Source of the DNA: an uncultured Fretibacterium sp.
Lineage (GTDB): Bacteria; Synergistota; Synergistia; Synergistales; Aminobacteriaceae
DNA length: 44,486 nucleotides
NCBI RefSeq assembly: GCF_963548695.1
Contig: NZ_CAUUWA010000015.1
Location: 1-44,486, forward strand
Direction: 5' to 3'
A program made the translations under genes and the position numbers. Below are positions 17,246-25,737 of this stretch, piece by piece. The notes under the pieces were generated by a model. That model ran no database searches. It was not told the origin of the DNA and saw only the letters and a program-made list of their open reading frames with translations. Position 1 is the first letter of the stretch. The number at the start of each line of letters is the position of its first letter.

Positions 17246-17628
17246 CCCCTTCCTTACCTCGATAAAATGTAAAACACACGGCCTGTTCGCGGCACGCTCG
17301 CCACCTATTCAATCACAAAGCGATGGGGCGTCAAGTGCACGTCCCGCAGATCGAGGGCCCATGTCCGTCTTTCCCGTGTCTCCAGCGTAATTTGCGCTAT
17401 AATTACCTTGACTGGCTGTTTCGTTAAGGAAACGTTAACTTTTTAAGGAACGTTTCCGCGGCGGCGAGGTCGTTTGCTCGGAAGATCGAAATTGAGAAGA
17501 TCGAAATTGAAAGGGGGCGGGAAGGCGGAGCGGAATTTTTGTGTCGGAGCTGTGTCGGGGGGCTGCCGTCCCTGAAGGGACGCGTCCTGGAGCGGAGATC
17601 GAGATCGGTTGATAAGGAGAGGATTGAG
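17246..17628. other. Divergent intergenic region between opgG and cstA
   Basis: No gene seen. It holds the probable opgG promoter on the minus strand (17307-17334, separate entry). On the plus side there is a TATAAT at 17398-17403 with no clear -35. Further on, ggaaacgtt (17428-17436) and its exact complement aacgtttcc (17449-17457) flank 12 bases and could be an operator in the cstA leader. The cstA ATG is about 170 bases past that inverted repeat, so the leader would be long. Confidence 0.45.
17307..17334 (-). promoter_or_regulatory. Predicted sigma-70-type promoter for opgG
   Basis: On the minus strand TTGACG (17334-17329) is followed after 16 nt by TTGAAT (17312-17307), about 62 bases upstream of the opgG ATG. 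The -35 matches five of six consensus bases, the -10 four of six. Confidence 0.4.
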
Positions 17629-19518
17629 ATGCTGCTTGGACTGTTGGTGGGGGCGATGGTCTTCTTCGCCCTCTGCTACAAGCTTTACGGAGACTACATG
17701 TCGCGAATCTACGGGCTGAGCGACAGCAACAAGACGCCGGCCGAGGCCATGTACGACGGGGTGGACTATTGCCCGGCGCACCCCGCGGTGCTGCTGGGAC
17801 ACCATTTTTCCTCGATCGCGGGGGCGGGGCCCATCGTCGGGCCCATCACGGCGGCGGGCATGTTCGGCTGGCTGCCTACCTACCTGTGGTGCGTCATCGG
17901 CTCCGCCTTCCTGGGCGGACCTCACGACATGGGCGGGCTCGTCTCCTCCATGAGGCACGAGGGCAAGTCCGTCGGGGAGGTCGTTGACCGTTGGATCGGC
18001 CGGGCGGGGAAGATCCTCTTTCTGTGCTTCACCATTTTGACGTTGATCCTGGTTGTGGCCGTGTTCCTGCAGCTCTCCGCCAGCTCCTTCGCCTCGGACC
18101 CGGCGGTGGCCTTCGCGGCGACGCTCTACATCTTCATGGCCCTGCTCTTCGGCCTCCTCATCTACCGCATGAACTGCCCGCTGTGGCTGATGACCATCAT
18201 CATGGTGCCCATCATCATCTATGCCTGCTGGTTCGGAAACGGGAACAAGTGGATCTCCAGCTACTTCTCGCTCTCCGGCAACCCGACCCTGGAGTTCCAT
18301 CAGCCGGGCATCAACATGCCTCTGGCCAACGCTGCCGCCTTTGACAAGGCCAAGGCCAAGGACGCTGCGGCTTTCGCGGACTACGCGGACTTCGACGCCT
18401 ACAAGGCCGCCCGAGAGGCCAAATTCCAGGAGGTCAAGGCGTCGGACGAGGTGCTGCAGAAGAGCGGCGCGGCGAGCTACGAGGAGTTCGCCGGAGCCCA
18501 GGGGGCCCTGAGGACCAAAAATATGGAGAACTGGCGCTGGGTCCTGGTGGTCTACATCATCCTGGCCTCCGTCATGCCCGTATGGCTGCTGCTGCAGCCG
18601 CGCGACTACCTGGCCTCCTACTTCCTCTACTTCGCCGTCATCATCGGGACCATCGGCATGGTGCTGGGCAGCAGCAAATTCACGGTCGAGCTGCCCGCCT
18701 TCAAGGGGTTTGTCGCCGGCAACAACTACCTGTGGCCGATGCTCTTCATCATCGTGGCCTGCGGCGCCCTCTCGGGATTCCACTCCCTGGTGGGCAGCGG
18801 CACGACCTCCAAGCAAATTCGAAGGGAAAAGGACTCCGTCCTGGTGGGCTACGGCTCGATGCTGATCGAGGGACTCGTGGCGGTCATCGCCCTCGGAACG
18901 ATCATGATCTCCGGGGACCTTCTGGGTAACCCCAACAACACCTACGCTACGGGATTCGGCCGCTTTGCCGAGCTCATCGGCATCGACCCCAAGATTGGAA
19001 AATCCCTGGGGCTCCTGGCGCTCAACAGCTTCCTGCTGACCTCGCTGGACACGGCCACGCGCCTGACCCGCTATCAGATCCAGGAGCTGACCAACATGAA
19101 GGTCGACCGCTATACGGCGACGATCATCGCCGTTGCGGCCGCGATGGGGTTGCTTTTGACCAAGACGCACACGGTCACCGGAGCGGCCATTCCGGTGTGG
19201 CAGGCTATCTGGCCGGTGTTCGGGGCCGCCAACCAGCTGGTCGGCGCGCTCGTCCTGCTGGCCCTGGCCGTCTGGGTTGCCCGTGCCCTGAAGAAGCCCA
19301 ACCAGTGGCTGATGCTCCCCATGTGGTTCATGCTGATCACAACGGTCGCGGCCCTGGGGCTGATGGTCCGCGACAACCTGATCAATGCCGCGAAGCCCAA
19401 CTGGGTCCTGGGCGGTATGGCCATCCTTCTTCTGGTGCTGGCCCTTTTGATGGTGCTCCAGGCATTCTCGGCCCTGAAGCGGAGGGATGGTGCACAGCTC
19501 AGCCATTCCGGGGACTAG
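17629..19518 (+). CDS. cstA: Carbon starvation protein CstA family transporter
   Basis: The 629-residue polytopic protein belongs to the CstA family, whose members import peptides or pyruvate. The family signature is at the N-terminal end: TPAEAMYDGVDYCPAHPAVLLGHHFSSIAGAGPIVGP, then GGPHDMGGLVSSMRHEG. VGSGTTSKQI lies later. About 14 to 16 hydrophobic segments are visible. Residues about 205-300 form an unusually long hydrophilic, Ala/Lys/Asp-rich insertion between two membrane segments, which I do not know from the family. ATG 17629 has AAGGAGAGG 6 nt upstream; the frame extends to 17539 without a ribosome binding site. A strong terminator follows, so it is probably monocistronic. Confidence 0.92.
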   Translation: MLLGLLVGAMVFFALCYKLYGDYMSRIYGLSDSNKTPAEAMYDGVDYCPAHPAVLLGHHFSSIAGAGPIVGPITAAGMFGWLPTYLWCVIGSAFLGGPHDMGGLVSSMRHEGKSVGEVVDRWIGRAGKILFLCFTILTLILVVAVFLQLSASSFASDPAVAFAATLYIFMALLFGLLIYRMNCPLWLMTIIMVPIIIYACWFGNGNKWISSYFSLSGNPTLEFHQPGINMPLANAAAFDKAKAKDAAAFADYADFDAYKAAREAKFQEVKASDEVLQKSGAASYEEFAGAQGALRTKNMENWRWVLVVYIILASVMPVWLLLQPRDYLASYFLYFAVIIGTIGMVLGSSKFTVELPAFKGFVAGNNYLWPMLFIIVACGALSGFHSLVGSGTTSKQIRREKDSVLVGYGSMLIEGLVAVIALGTIMISGDLLGNPNNTYATGFGRFAELIGIDPKIGKSLGLLALNSFLLTSLDTATRLTRYQIQELTNMKVDRYTATIIAVAAAMGLLLTKTHTVTGAAIPVWQAIWPVFGAANQLVGALVLLALAVWVARALKKPNQWLMLPMWFMLITTVAALGLMVRDNLINAAKPNWVLGGMAILLLVLALLMVLQAFSALKRRDGAQLSHSGD

Positions 19519-19574
19519 CGCGGCAAAAAGGTTTCGCGTTTCACACGGAATCGGCGAGGCCGGGCGGTATTAAG

Positions 19575-19618
19575 GAAGTGAGGGAGCGGCGGACATATTG
19601 CCGTTCCCTCACTTCTTT
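19575..19618 (+). terminator. Rho-independent terminator after cstA
   Basis: A 16-bp stem (gaagtgagggagcggc with gccgttccctcacttc, one G-T pair) closes a 9-nt loop and is followed by TTTAT. It insulates cstA from the iron-uptake genes, whose promoter begins two bases later. Confidence 0.9.
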
Positions 19619-19619
19619 A

Positions 19620-19648
19620 TTGACGAATGCGGGGTCCAGGCGTAAAAT
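19620..19648 (+). promoter_or_regulatory. Predicted promoter of the Ftr1/P19 iron-uptake operon
   Basis: TTGACG (19620-19625), a 17-nt spacer and TAAAAT (19643-19648) make a near-consensus sigma-70-type promoter directly after the cstA terminator and about 60 bases before the ftr1 ATG. I do not see a convincing Fur or DtxR operator over it, although iron control would be expected. Confidence 0.65.
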
Positions 19649-19711
19649 CCTAAATAGAAAGGTATGTTTTTGTTTGCTTTACCTAAATTACAGTCCAGGG
19701 GAAGGGTAACG

Positions 19712-21133
19712 ATGAATATGCAGAGGAAGTCGGCACGGCTCTATTGGGGACTGCTGGTCACGGCGATCTTTCTTTTTGTCGTCTTTTCCGCGTCCGAGGG
19801 CCTTGCGGCGAAGAAGAAGAAATACGACTCGTGGAAGGGCGTGGCGGCGGATATGGCGCTCGAGTTCGACGCCGCGCGGGAGGACATCGAGGCCGACCGC
19901 TACCGCGACGCCTACAAGCACGTCAACGACGCCTACTTTGGCTACTACGAGATCCAGGGGTTCGAGAAGAACGTCATGGTGGCCATCTCCTCGGCACGCG
20001 TCAGCCACATCGAGGCGCTCTTCGGCAGCATCAAGCACGTCCTGCTGGGAAATCAGGAATCCCCGAAGGGTGCGCTCCTCGACATGCTCGAGAGTTTGAG
20101 GGTCAAGGTCTACAAGGACGCCATGGTGCTGGATGGCGATATCGACGCCAGTGAGCCCGACAGCGTGGGGGAGGCTGTCTACGGGGACAAGGGCCGTCCC
20201 GCCCCGGGCGGCGGGGCCGTCGTTGCGGCGTCCGTTGATACCGCTGCCGCGGTTGCGGAGGCCCCGGCTCCTGCGCCCGCCCCGAAGGCCCCCGCCAAGG
20301 CGCCCGTGAACCGGGACTGGCTGACCTTCCTCACCGCCTTCGGCCTGCTGGTTCGCGAGGGGCTCGAGGCCATCCTGGTCATCGTCGCCATCGTGGCCTA
20401 TCTGATCAAGACCGGCAACACGAGGATGGTGCGCAGCGTCTATGTCGGATCGGTCGCGGCCATCGGGGCGAGCGTCCTTCTGGCCTGGGCGCTGGAGTCC
20501 CTCATGGGGGATTCGAGCGGCGTCGCGCGGGAGCTCCTGGAGGGCTGGACCATGTTCCTGGCCGTGGCGGTCCTCTTCTACGTCAGCAACTGGATGCTCT
20601 CCAAGGCGGACACCGAGGCGTGGACCCACTACATCAACGAAAAGGTCCAGCAGTCCATCGACCGAAAGAGCCAGATGACCCTCGTCTTCGCGGCCTTCAT
20701 CGCCGTCCTGCGCGAGGGAGCGGAGCTCATCCTCTTCTACAAGGCGTCCTTCTCCGGCGGCATGAACAGCACGCCCCATATCGTCTACGGCATCCTGGCG
20801 GGGACCGTGGTGCTGGTGGCCGTCTACGTGGCCTTCCGCTACTTCAGCGTGAAGCTGCCGCTCAAGCCGTTCTTCCTCTTCACGAGCATCCTGCTCTTCG
20901 TCCTGTGCGTGTCCTTCATGGGCAAGGGCGTCGTGGAGCTCACCGAGGCCGACGTGATCGTCGGCAGGACCACCATCCCGGCCATGAACGGCTTCTCCAT
21001 CGAGTCGCTGAGCATCTACGACCGGGCGGAGACCCTGATCCCGCAGGTCATGCTGGTCATCGCGGCGGTCTGGATCATCCTGTCCCATACCCTGGGTGGA
21101 AAGAAGAACGCTGGGAAGGAGAACGCGAAATAA
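19712..21133 (+). CDS. FTR1-family iron permease with periplasmic N-terminal domain
   Basis: This permease carries ferric iron across the inner membrane, in bacteria usually paired with a P19/Tp34 periplasmic protein. The 473-residue protein has a signal peptide (about 1-33), a helical periplasmic domain to about 165, and an Ala/Pro-rich linker. The seven-helix permease follows, with both iron-binding motifs intact: REGLE at about 215-219 and REGAE at about 334-338. ATG 19712 has GGGGAAGGG about 6 nt upstream. It is first in the iron island and is followed by a hairpin terminator before the P19 gene, so the downstream genes may be expressed at a lower or separately controlled level. Confidence 0.93.
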   Translation: MNMQRKSARLYWGLLVTAIFLFVVFSASEGLAAKKKKYDSWKGVAADMALEFDAAREDIEADRYRDAYKHVNDAYFGYYEIQGFEKNVMVAISSARVSHIEALFGSIKHVLLGNQESPKGALLDMLESLRVKVYKDAMVLDGDIDASEPDSVGEAVYGDKGRPAPGGGAVVAASVDTAAAVAEAPAPAPAPKAPAKAPVNRDWLTFLTAFGLLVREGLEAILVIVAIVAYLIKTGNTRMVRSVYVGSVAAIGASVLLAWALESLMGDSSGVARELLEGWTMFLAVAVLFYVSNWMLSKADTEAWTHYINEKVQQSIDRKSQMTLVFAAFIAVLREGAELILFYKASFSGGMNSTPHIVYGILAGTVVLVAVYVAFRYFSVKLPLKPFFLFTSILLFVLCVSFMGKGVVELTEADVIVGRTTIPAMNGFSIESLSIYDRAETLIPQVMLVIAAVWIILSHTLGGKKNAGKENAK

Positions 21134-21160
21134 CGGTGGAAATCGAAGTCAACCTTTGGT

Positions 21161-21184
21161 AAAAAACCTCGCGTGAGGTTTTTT
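21161..21184 (+). terminator. Intrinsic terminator or attenuator between ftr1 and the P19 gene
   Basis: AAAAAACCTC and GAGGTTTTTT form a perfect 10-bp stem around GCGT, ending in a T-run. A TATAAT at 21184-21189 follows at once but has no -35, and only 21 bases separate it from the P19 start. Partial termination is the simplest reading. Confidence 0.8.
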
Positions 21185-21210
21185 ATAATACTCATCAGGA
21201 GGGAAATTTC

Positions 21211-21804
21211 ATGAAGAAGTTTGCTGCGCTGCTGGTCGTCGTCCTCTCCCTGGCCTTGGTCGGCTCGGCCGTGGCCGCCCCGGCGGAGAAGCCGGGCGAG
21301 AGCGGTTTCGCCGAGATTCCCATCGGCGAGGAGATCCAGGTCGGTCCCTACAACGTGGCGGCCGTGTACTTCCAGGCCGTCGACATGGTTCCCGCGGGTA
21401 AGAACCCCTCGAAAGAGGAGTCGGACATGCACCTCGAGGCGGACATCCACCTTCAGCCGGCGTTTGCCATCGCCTACGGCTTCGGCTCGGGCGAGAACAT
21501 CTGGCCGGCCTATCTGAGCGTGAAGTACCAGATCCTCGACGCTCAGGGCAAGACGGTCGTCATGGAGGGGAACTTCATGCCCATGAACGCCGACGACGGC
21601 CCCCACTATGGCGCCAACATCAAAAAGGGCCTGAAGGTCGGACGTTATAAGCTGAAGTTCATCATCGAGCCCCCCACGGACTACCTGCTTCACACCGACC
21701 CCGAGACCGGTGTTCCCGCCAAGGAGAAGGCGGGCGAGTATTTCCAGACCCATACCGCCGAATTTGACTGGAACTACACCGGGGAGCAGCTCCAGAACCA
21801 GTAG
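21211..21804 (+). CDS. P19/Tp34-type periplasmic iron transport protein
   Basis: The 197-residue secreted protein has a clear signal peptide (1-22, SAVAA-P). The metal-binding pattern of P19, Tp34 and FetP is intact: DMHLEADIH gives His74 and His80, MPM at 123-125 gives the methionine ligand region, and DGPHYG gives His132. These ligands hold Cu in C. jejuni P19, and the dimer is thought to oxidise or present iron to the Ftr1 permease. SD AGGAGGG lies 8 nt before the ATG. It directly follows the permease gene, as in Campylobacter, Treponema and Yersinia. High confidence in the family; the natural metal state is not known. Confidence 0.95.
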   Translation: MKKFAALLVVVLSLALVGSAVAAPAEKPGESGFAEIPIGEEIQVGPYNVAAVYFQAVDMVPAGKNPSKEESDMHLEADIHLQPAFAIAYGFGSGENIWPAYLSVKYQILDAQGKTVVMEGNFMPMNADDGPHYGANIKKGLKVGRYKLKFIIEPPTDYLLHTDPETGVPAKEKAGEYFQTHTAEFDWNYTGEQLQNQ

Positions 21805-21929
21805 TCCCAGGACTTAGGGGGACAGGTTAAGTAACTTATTCTGCGGGGCGCCCTCTTCCGTCCGGCCTTTTGCCGTTCGGAATGCAGCGTGCCCCGCGGA
21901 AATTTTTGACAAGTCCGGAGGTCAACCCC

Positions 21930-23198
21930 ATTCTTAAATATCTCGTCGCGGTCACCGATCATCTTGCCTCGTTCTCCCTGATGGTCGGTTTGATCTTCAG
22001 TTATATCCTGCGCTTCAAGGGAAGGGCCGATCGTCTGATCGTCTGGGCCGGAGCGGCGGCAGGGATTCTTGGAGGCGGGATCGTCTTTGGAGTTCGCCTG
22101 TTCGACCCCAAGGGCATGAACCTCCCCCTCATGCGATTCAACCGCTGGGCTGTGGTGGTCATTGCGGCGGCGGCCTTGCTTGCCTTTTTGTGGGTCGTCC
22201 TGTCCGGGACCCTGCTTCGGGGACGGAGGGGCGCTCGATGGATCGACAGGGCGGTTTTGGCGGCATTGACGTTCCTCTCCCTGACCTATCTCATGCCTCA
22301 GATCTTTCAATACACTCAGGAGTTCGTCTATTTCGGAGAGAGCGGCCTCAGCACGCGCGCGCTGCTGAGGGGCATCGGTTTTACCCTCGGCCTTGGTGTG
22401 TGCCTGATGCTTGCGCTCAGCTCGTTCGAGGTCCATCGGGCCCTTGGGGACGGAGCGTCCGTACTGTTTCTGAGCGGCTCCGTCCTCCTCTTCTTCCTGG
22501 AGTACGGGGTCAGGGCCGTGGCGGCGCTCCAGCGCCTCAAGGTGATCGGGCTCTCGGACCTCGTATTCGAGCTCATGATCTTCGGCGACCAATTCCAGAA
22601 TATCTTCGTCTTTACCCAGCTCGCCCTGGCCCTTCTGATGCTGTTGTGCGTATTCGCCACGCATCGAAAGGTCGTGGGCGAGTTTCGCAACAAAGCCCTG
22701 CTGCGGAAGGAGAGGGCCCGGCTTCGCGGGTACCGCCGCTGGTCCGCCGGCCTGTTCTGCTGGTCGGCCGTCACGGTCCTGATCGTGGTGGTCCTCAACT
22801 ATCTGGACACCAAACCGCCGGCAGACCTCCAGCCCGAGTCCTACGACCTCGACGACGGGGTCATCTCCATTGCGCTGGACAAGGTCTCCGACGGCCATCT
22901 TCACAAGTTCGCCTACGACACCCCGGGCGGGTACAACGTGAGGTTTCTCGTCGTAAAGAAGCCCGCGGGAAACGCCTATGGGGTGGGACTGGATGCCTGC
23001 GAAATATGCGGCGTCGCCGGCTATTACGAGCGCGGGGACGAGGATGTGGTCTGCCGCCGCTGCGACGTCGTCATGAACAAGAACACCATCGGGTTCCGGG
23101 GGGGCTGCAATCCCATTCCGTTCCCCTACGAGGTCAGGGGCTCGAAGATCTATATCGACGTCAGGGAACTGGAGCGCCATGAAAAACGCTTCAAGTAA
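21930..23198 (+). CDS. DUF2318 Fe-S-containing membrane protein of the P19 locus
   Basis: About 422 residues: seven or eight membrane helices (to about 300) and a C-terminal extracytoplasmic DUF2318 domain. That domain's cysteines, CEIC (357, 360), CRRC (375, 378) and Cys393 in GGCNPIP, look like an iron or Fe-S site. It is the counterpart of Cj1660 in the Campylobacter P19 locus and may handle electrons or iron between the P19 protein and the FtsX permeases. Start choice is unusual: GGAGG at 21917-21921 lies 8 nt before an in-frame ATT (21930), after which ILKYLVAVTDHL begins the first helix. The upstream ATGs at 21870 and 21882 lack a ribosome binding site. Confidence 0.85.
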   Translation: MLKYLVAVTDHLASFSLMVGLIFSYILRFKGRADRLIVWAGAAAGILGGGIVFGVRLFDPKGMNLPLMRFNRWAVVVIAAAALLAFLWVVLSGTLLRGRRGARWIDRAVLAALTFLSLTYLMPQIFQYTQEFVYFGESGLSTRALLRGIGFTLGLGVCLMLALSSFEVHRALGDGASVLFLSGSVLLFFLEYGVRAVAALQRLKVIGLSDLVFELMIFGDQFQNIFVFTQLALALLMLLCVFATHRKVVGEFRNKALLRKERARLRGYRRWSAGLFCWSAVTVLIVVVLNYLDTKPPADLQPESYDLDDGVISIALDKVSDGHLHKFAYDTPGGYNVRFLVVKKPAGNAYGVGLDACEICGVAGYYERGDEDVVCRRCDVVMNKNTIGFRGGCNPIPFPYEVRGSKIYIDVRELERHEKRFK

Positions 23199-23229
23199 AG
23201 GAAGCAAGTAAAGGAAGTAGGAGGCTCCC

Positions 23230-24528
23230 GTGTTCTGGAGAATGATACGGCGGACGATCGTCCGCCAGAAGAGCAAGATGCTGATGATCGCCTTCACCGT
23301 CACCCTGGGCGTCTCCCTGTCCACGGCCATGATGAACGTCATGCTGGGGATCGGGGACAAGGTGAACCGCGAGCTCAAGGTGTACGGCGCCAACATCGTC
23401 GTGCGTCACAAGGAGGCCGCCCTCATGAACGACCTCTACGGGCTCAGCGAGGGAGAGGGCGTCACCGACAAGTTCCTCCATGAGGAGGATGTGCTGAAGG
23501 TCAAGACGATCTTCTGGGGCTTCAACATCGTCGATTTCGCCCCCTTCCTGGAGGGGAGCGTGCGCGTGGACGGGGTTGGCCCGGGGGGGGCGGAGGTCCC
23601 GCTCGTCGGGAGCTGGGTCAGGAAACACGCCGTCCTGCCCACGGGCGAGACGCTGGATACGGGGCTGAGGCCCCTGAGGAACTGGTGGCAGATCGACCTG
23701 AAGGGAGAATGGCTTGGTGAGGAGGACGACGGATTCGTGATGGTGGGGAGCCTTTTGGCTGGCCGGAACGACGTCTCGCTGGGGGACACCCTGACGCTGC
23801 GCCACGGGGACCGGACCCGGCAGGTCGTCGTCAAGGGGATCTACACCGACGGCGGGACCGGGGACGAGCAGATCGTGGGGACCCTGAGGATGGTCCAGGA
23901 GCTTTTGGGGCTCCCGGAGAAGATCTCCCGGATGGAGGTCTCCGCCATCACCACGCCGGACAACGAGCTGGCGAGGCGGGCGGCCCAGGACCCGCAGAGC
24001 CTGAACCCCACGGACTACGAAACCTGGTACTGCACGGCCTATGTCAGCGCCATCTGCCATCAGATTCAGGAGGTCGTGCGGGATGGGGTCGCCAAGCCGG
24101 TCCGGCAGGTCGCGGAGTCCGAGGGGACGATCCTGAACAAGACCACCTTCCTGATGACCCTGATCACCATCCTCAGCGCCATCGGTTCGGCCCTCGCGAT
24201 ATCGAACCTCATCACCGCGAGCGTCATCGAGAGGAGCCAGGAGCTGGGGCTGTTGAAGGCGCTCGGAGCGCTCAACGCCCAGATCATCCTGTTCGTCCTG
24301 ACCGAGGTGATGCTTATAGGGTTTGCGGGGGGCGTCGTCGGTTACTTTTTGGGCATCGGCTTCGCCCAGGTCATTGGAAGAACGGTATTCGGATCCGGCA
24401 TCGAGATCGCGCAGATGGTGATCCCCATCGTCTCGGCCATCCTTTTCTTCGTCGTCCTGTTCGGCAGCGTCCCCGCCATCCGATATCTGCTGAAGCTGAA
24501 GCCTACGGAGGTCCTGCATGGCAAGTAA
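23230..24528 (+). CDS. FtsX-like ABC transporter permease (P19 locus, first)
   Basis: The 432-residue permease has the MacB/FtsX layout: one N-terminal helix (about 18-42), an extracytoplasmic domain of about 260 residues, and three C-terminal helices (about 310-425). The conserved ERSQELGLLKALGA coupling loop touches the ATPase. It corresponds to Cj1661 of the Campylobacter P19 system and should pair with the next gene. It starts at GTG 23230 with GGAGG 7 nt upstream and ends in an 11-base overlap with the next gene. The transported or pushed substrate is unknown; a mechanical role on periplasmic partners is possible, as for other type VII ABC systems. Confidence 0.9.
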   Translation: MFWRMIRRTIVRQKSKMLMIAFTVTLGVSLSTAMMNVMLGIGDKVNRELKVYGANIVVRHKEAALMNDLYGLSEGEGVTDKFLHEEDVLKVKTIFWGFNIVDFAPFLEGSVRVDGVGPGGAEVPLVGSWVRKHAVLPTGETLDTGLRPLRNWWQIDLKGEWLGEEDDGFVMVGSLLAGRNDVSLGDTLTLRHGDRTRQVVVKGIYTDGGTGDEQIVGTLRMVQELLGLPEKISRMEVSAITTPDNELARRAAQDPQSLNPTDYETWYCTAYVSAICHQIQEVVRDGVAKPVRQVAESEGTILNKTTFLMTLITILSAIGSALAISNLITASVIERSQELGLLKALGALNAQIILFVLTEVMLIGFAGGVVGYFLGIGFAQVIGRTVFGSGIEIAQMVIPIVSAILFFVVLFGSVPAIRYLLKLKPTEVLHGK

Positions 24529-25735
24529 AGCGACAAGCCGAGAGCGCATGTATCTGAAGATGGTGGTCAGCTCCCTCGTCCGAAGGAGCTCCCGCCTGAT
24601 CGTCGCCGTCCTGGCCATCGCCATCGGGGCCACGACCCTGTCGGGGCTGGTCACGATCTACTACGACATTCCACGGCAGCTGGGACGGGAGTTCCGCTCC
24701 TACGGGGCCAACCTGGTCCTGCTCCCCAGGGGGGACACGAAGATCCTCCGCGGGGATCTGGAGGCGGTCCGGCGCATCATCGGCGGGGACCGGATCGTGG
24801 GCATGGCCCCCTACCGCTACCAGACCGTCAAGATCAACGAGCAGCCCTACATCATCGCGGGGACAGACCTGGACGAGGCCCGGAAGAACAGCCCCTTCTG
24901 GTACGTGGAGGGCGAATGGGGGACGAAGGACAGGCCCGATCAGGTGATGGTGGGCAAGGAGATCGCCAGGACGCTGGACCTTTCCCTGGGCGACGATTTC
25001 GTCGTCAAGGGCGTGAAGTACGGGCAGAGCGCCGTCGCGTCCAAACAGACCTTCAGCGCCGAGGAAAACGTCAAGAAGGACGTCGGCACGCAGTACTTCA
25101 GCAGGAAGCTCTACGTCCGGGGCATCATCACCACCGGAGGTGCCGAGGAGGGATTCATCTTCACGGATGCCGACATGCTGGACGAGCTGATCGGCGACAC
25201 GTTCCGCAGCGACGTCGTGGAGTGCAGCGTCATGGCCGACGCCGCGGGGCTGGGGACGCTCTCGTCCGTGATCGAGGCCGAGCTTCCGAACGTGCAGCCG
25301 CGGGCGGTCCGGCGCCTGACGCAGTCTCAGGACATCGTGCTGGGCAAGCTACAGGCCCTGGTCTATCTGGTGACGATCGTGGTGCTGCTCATCACCATGA
25401 TCTCGGTCTACACCACCATGATGGCGATGGTCGCGGAGCGGAAGCGGGAGATAGGCCTCAAGAAGGCGCTGGGGGCCGAGAACGGGCTCATCATGGGTGA
25501 GTTTCTGGGGGAGGGGGTTCTGCTGGGATTCATCGGGGGGGCCCTTGGGGTTCTCCTGGGGTTCGAGTTCGCGCAGCAGGTCAGCCTGAGCGTCTTCGGC
25601 AGGGCCATACACTTTCAATGGCTCCTCATTCCCATCACCATCGCGGTCTTCATCGCCATCACCATCCTCGCTTCGATCCTGCCCGTCCGCAAGGTGATGG
25701 ACATTCATCCGGCCATCGTGCTCAGGGGGGAATAA
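24518..25735 (+). CDS. FtsX-like ABC transporter permease (P19 locus, second)
   Basis: A 405-residue partner of the preceding permease, with the same architecture: N-terminal helix at about 25-50, periplasmic domain, three C-terminal helices, and the ERKREIGLKKALGAE coupling loop before the second helix. It matches Cj1662 by order. ATG 24518 sits inside the last codons of the upstream gene, indicating coupled translation. An ATPase gene begins two bases after its stop. With that ATPase it should form an ABC complex with a permease heterodimer. Confidence 0.9.
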   Translation: MASKATSRERMYLKMVVSSLVRRSSRLIVAVLAIAIGATTLSGLVTIYYDIPRQLGREFRSYGANLVLLPRGDTKILRGDLEAVRRIIGGDRIVGMAPYRYQTVKINEQPYIIAGTDLDEARKNSPFWYVEGEWGTKDRPDQVMVGKEIARTLDLSLGDDFVVKGVKYGQSAVASKQTFSAEENVKKDVGTQYFSRKLYVRGIITTGGAEEGFIFTDADMLDELIGDTFRSDVVECSVMADAAGLGTLSSVIEAELPNVQPRAVRRLTQSQDIVLGKLQALVYLVTIVVLLITMISVYTTMMAMVAERKREIGLKKALGAENGLIMGEFLGEGVLLGFIGGALGVLLGFEFAQQVSLSVFGRAIHFQWLLIPITIAVFIAITILASILPVRKVMDIHPAIVLRGE

Positions 25736-25737
25736 AT

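Noticed and set aside
17408..17441. TTGACT-based promoter for cstA
   Set aside because: No acceptable -10 lies 16 to 18 bases downstream of TTGACT (17408-17413); TAACTT is 22 bases away.
17443..19506. 687-codon open frame opposite cstA
   Set aside because: Its composition (many Asp, His, Gln, Arg) is that of an antisense frame and cstA is unmistakable on the other strand.
19649..19700. DtxR- or Fur-type operator in the ftr1 leader
   Set aside because: The aaaggta and tttacct segments are not an inverted repeat, and no Fur-like gataat repeats are present.
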